The translations under genes were made by a program, and so were the position numbers. Source: JAUVIB01 sp964424545 (lineage in GTDB: Bacteria; Calditrichota; Calditrichia; Calditrichales; Calditrichaceae). From it: a stretch of DNA of 14,248 nucleotides. Location of the stretch: assembly GCA_964424545.1 (NCBI GenBank), contig CAYRJN010000102.1, forward strand, positions 1 to 14,248, read 5' to 3'. The notes below the pieces were generated by a model. It had not been told where the DNA came from and did no database searches. It was given only the letters and a program-made list of their open reading frames with translations. Of this stretch, positions 13,679 to 14,248 are shown in pieces (positions within the stretch are counted from its first letter, which is position 1; each line of letters opens with the position of its first letter).

Positions 13679-14248
13679 ATGTACATGCCTAAAATTTTAA
13701 TAGTAGAAGATCACAAAGACATGCGCCAAATTTTAAAAAAGAATCTTGAAACCGAGGCGTATGAAACTATTGAAGCCGAGAACGCCGAAATAGCTCTGCA
13801 AAAATTTGAAGAAAATCCGCCGGATTTGGTATTGCTGGACATTATGCTTCCCGGAATGTCCGGTCTTGAGGCATTGCGTATTATGATTAAAAACCAAGCA
13901 AAGAATTTTATTCCGATAATCATTATTACGGCTAAAAGCGGCGTTCAGGATATCGTTAACGGACTTGAAGCAGGGGCGACGGATTACATTGTCAAGCCTT
14001 TTCATTATGAAGAATTGATTGCGCGCATAAAAAGCGCCTTACGTTTAAAAGAGTTAAACGGTCTGCTGATGCAGCAAAAAAACAAATTGGAAAAGGTTGT
14101 CGAACAAAATGAAATCTTAAATGAAACACTGTTGAATAGAAATAAAGAATTGCGCAGAAATATATACAGATTGCACGAAATTTTTAGCATAGCCATGGAT
14201 CTTAATTCAATTTTGGATCTCGGAACCCTGGTTAATTCTATTTTACTT
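13679..14248 (+). CDS. Response regulator with coiled coil and probable GAF domain, 3' partial
   Basis: The 190 visible residues run off the window end. A receiver domain occupies about 1-122: acidic residues in IVEDH (Glu10, Asp11), phosphoacceptor in LVLLDIMLPGMSG (Asp54), ITAKS with the conserved Thr, and IVKPF with the conserved Lys. A charged, leucine-heptad helix follows (about 123-160, LNGLLMQQKNKLEKVVEQN). Then LHEIFSIAMDLNSILDLGTLVNSIL matches the leading helix of GAF domains in kinases and phosphodiesterases/cyclases. The output domain lies outside the window; a histidine kinase, GGDEF or phosphatase are all possible. The ATG at 13679 is preceded by AAGGG (13661-13665) at 13 nt; the ATG at 13685 would give MPKILIVED and a more family-like start but a longer spacing. 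The upstream 188 nt are very AT-rich and hold the GGAAA-A-TTTCC palindrome at 13664-13674. Confidence 0.85.
   Translation, partial: MYMPKILIVEDHKDMRQILKKNLETEAYETIEAENAEIALQKFEENPPDLVLLDIMLPGMSGLEALRIMIKNQAKNFIPIIIITAKSGVQDIVNGLEAGATDYIVKPFHYEELIARIKSALRLKELNGLLMQQKNKLEKVVEQNEILNETLLNRNKELRRNIYRLHEIFSIAMDLNSILDLGTLVNSILL

Noticed and set aside
1..14248. CRISPR array, insertion sequence, tRNA or prophage signature
   Set aside because: I found no regularly spaced repeats, transposase or integrase sequence, or tRNA cloverleaf on either strand.

Overview
The window looks like chromosome of a mesophilic or moderately thermophilic anaerobic bacterium of moderate-to-low GC content, with hydrogen and multiheme-cytochrome energy metabolism. 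Good Shine-Dalgarno sites (GGAGG type), sigma-54 promoters, a group 3b-type NiFe hydrogenase and a relaxed lipoprotein signal ending in CGDSGTNP would fit a Calditrichota/Ignavibacteria-like (FCB-related) or deltaproteobacteria-like lineage. That placement is inference only.

Region 1 (1-4142, + strand) is a hydrogenase operon in the order beta-gamma-delta-alpha known from group 3b bidirectional NAD(P)-linked (sulf)hydrogenases. It holds the C-terminal end of an iron-sulfur beta subunit, an FAD/NAD(P)/2Fe-2S gamma subunit, the small and large NiFe subunits, then the M52-family maturation protease and a single-domain response regulator. Junctions are tight: 12-nt gap, 4-nt overlap, 1-nt overlap, 38-nt gap, 11-nt overlap. 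Electrons from H2 oxidation at the NiFe site would pass along FeS clusters to FAD and NAD(P)+, or the reverse.

Region 2 (4143-6193, + strand) is a signalling module. A polytopic histidine kinase carries a GGIGNP motif resembling the quinone-binding motif of RegB/PrrB redox sensors, and a free-standing tandem ACT-domain protein follows 17 nt later. The kinase may act with the response regulator at the end of the hydrogenase operon. A strong bidirectional hairpin terminator closes the region.

Region 3 (6201-8784) holds two divergent cytochrome c genes: a secreted tetraheme c554-like protein (- strand) and a membrane-anchored seven-heme NapC/NirT-type protein resembling Geobacter ImcH (+ strand). 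Their 455-nt shared intergenic region contains a near-perfect sigma-54 (-24/-12) promoter facing each gene and candidate activator sites between them, so the two genes are probably co-regulated. This is the most interesting regulatory architecture in the window.

Region 4 (8785-9932, + strand) is an ArsP_2-like 10-TM putative metal exporter preceded by an 18-bp near-palindromic operator.

Region 5 (9933-14248) is visibly more AT-rich. It has a 420-nt spacer without a convincing gene, a large cytoplasmic glycoside-hydrolase-like protein with features of the GH106 family, a convergent small lipoprotein with a PSCyt1-like cytochrome domain and an unusual CX5CH motif, and the start of a response regulator with a coiled coil and probable GAF domain that runs off the window.

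I saw no rRNA, tRNA, CRISPR array, insertion sequence or prophage gene.
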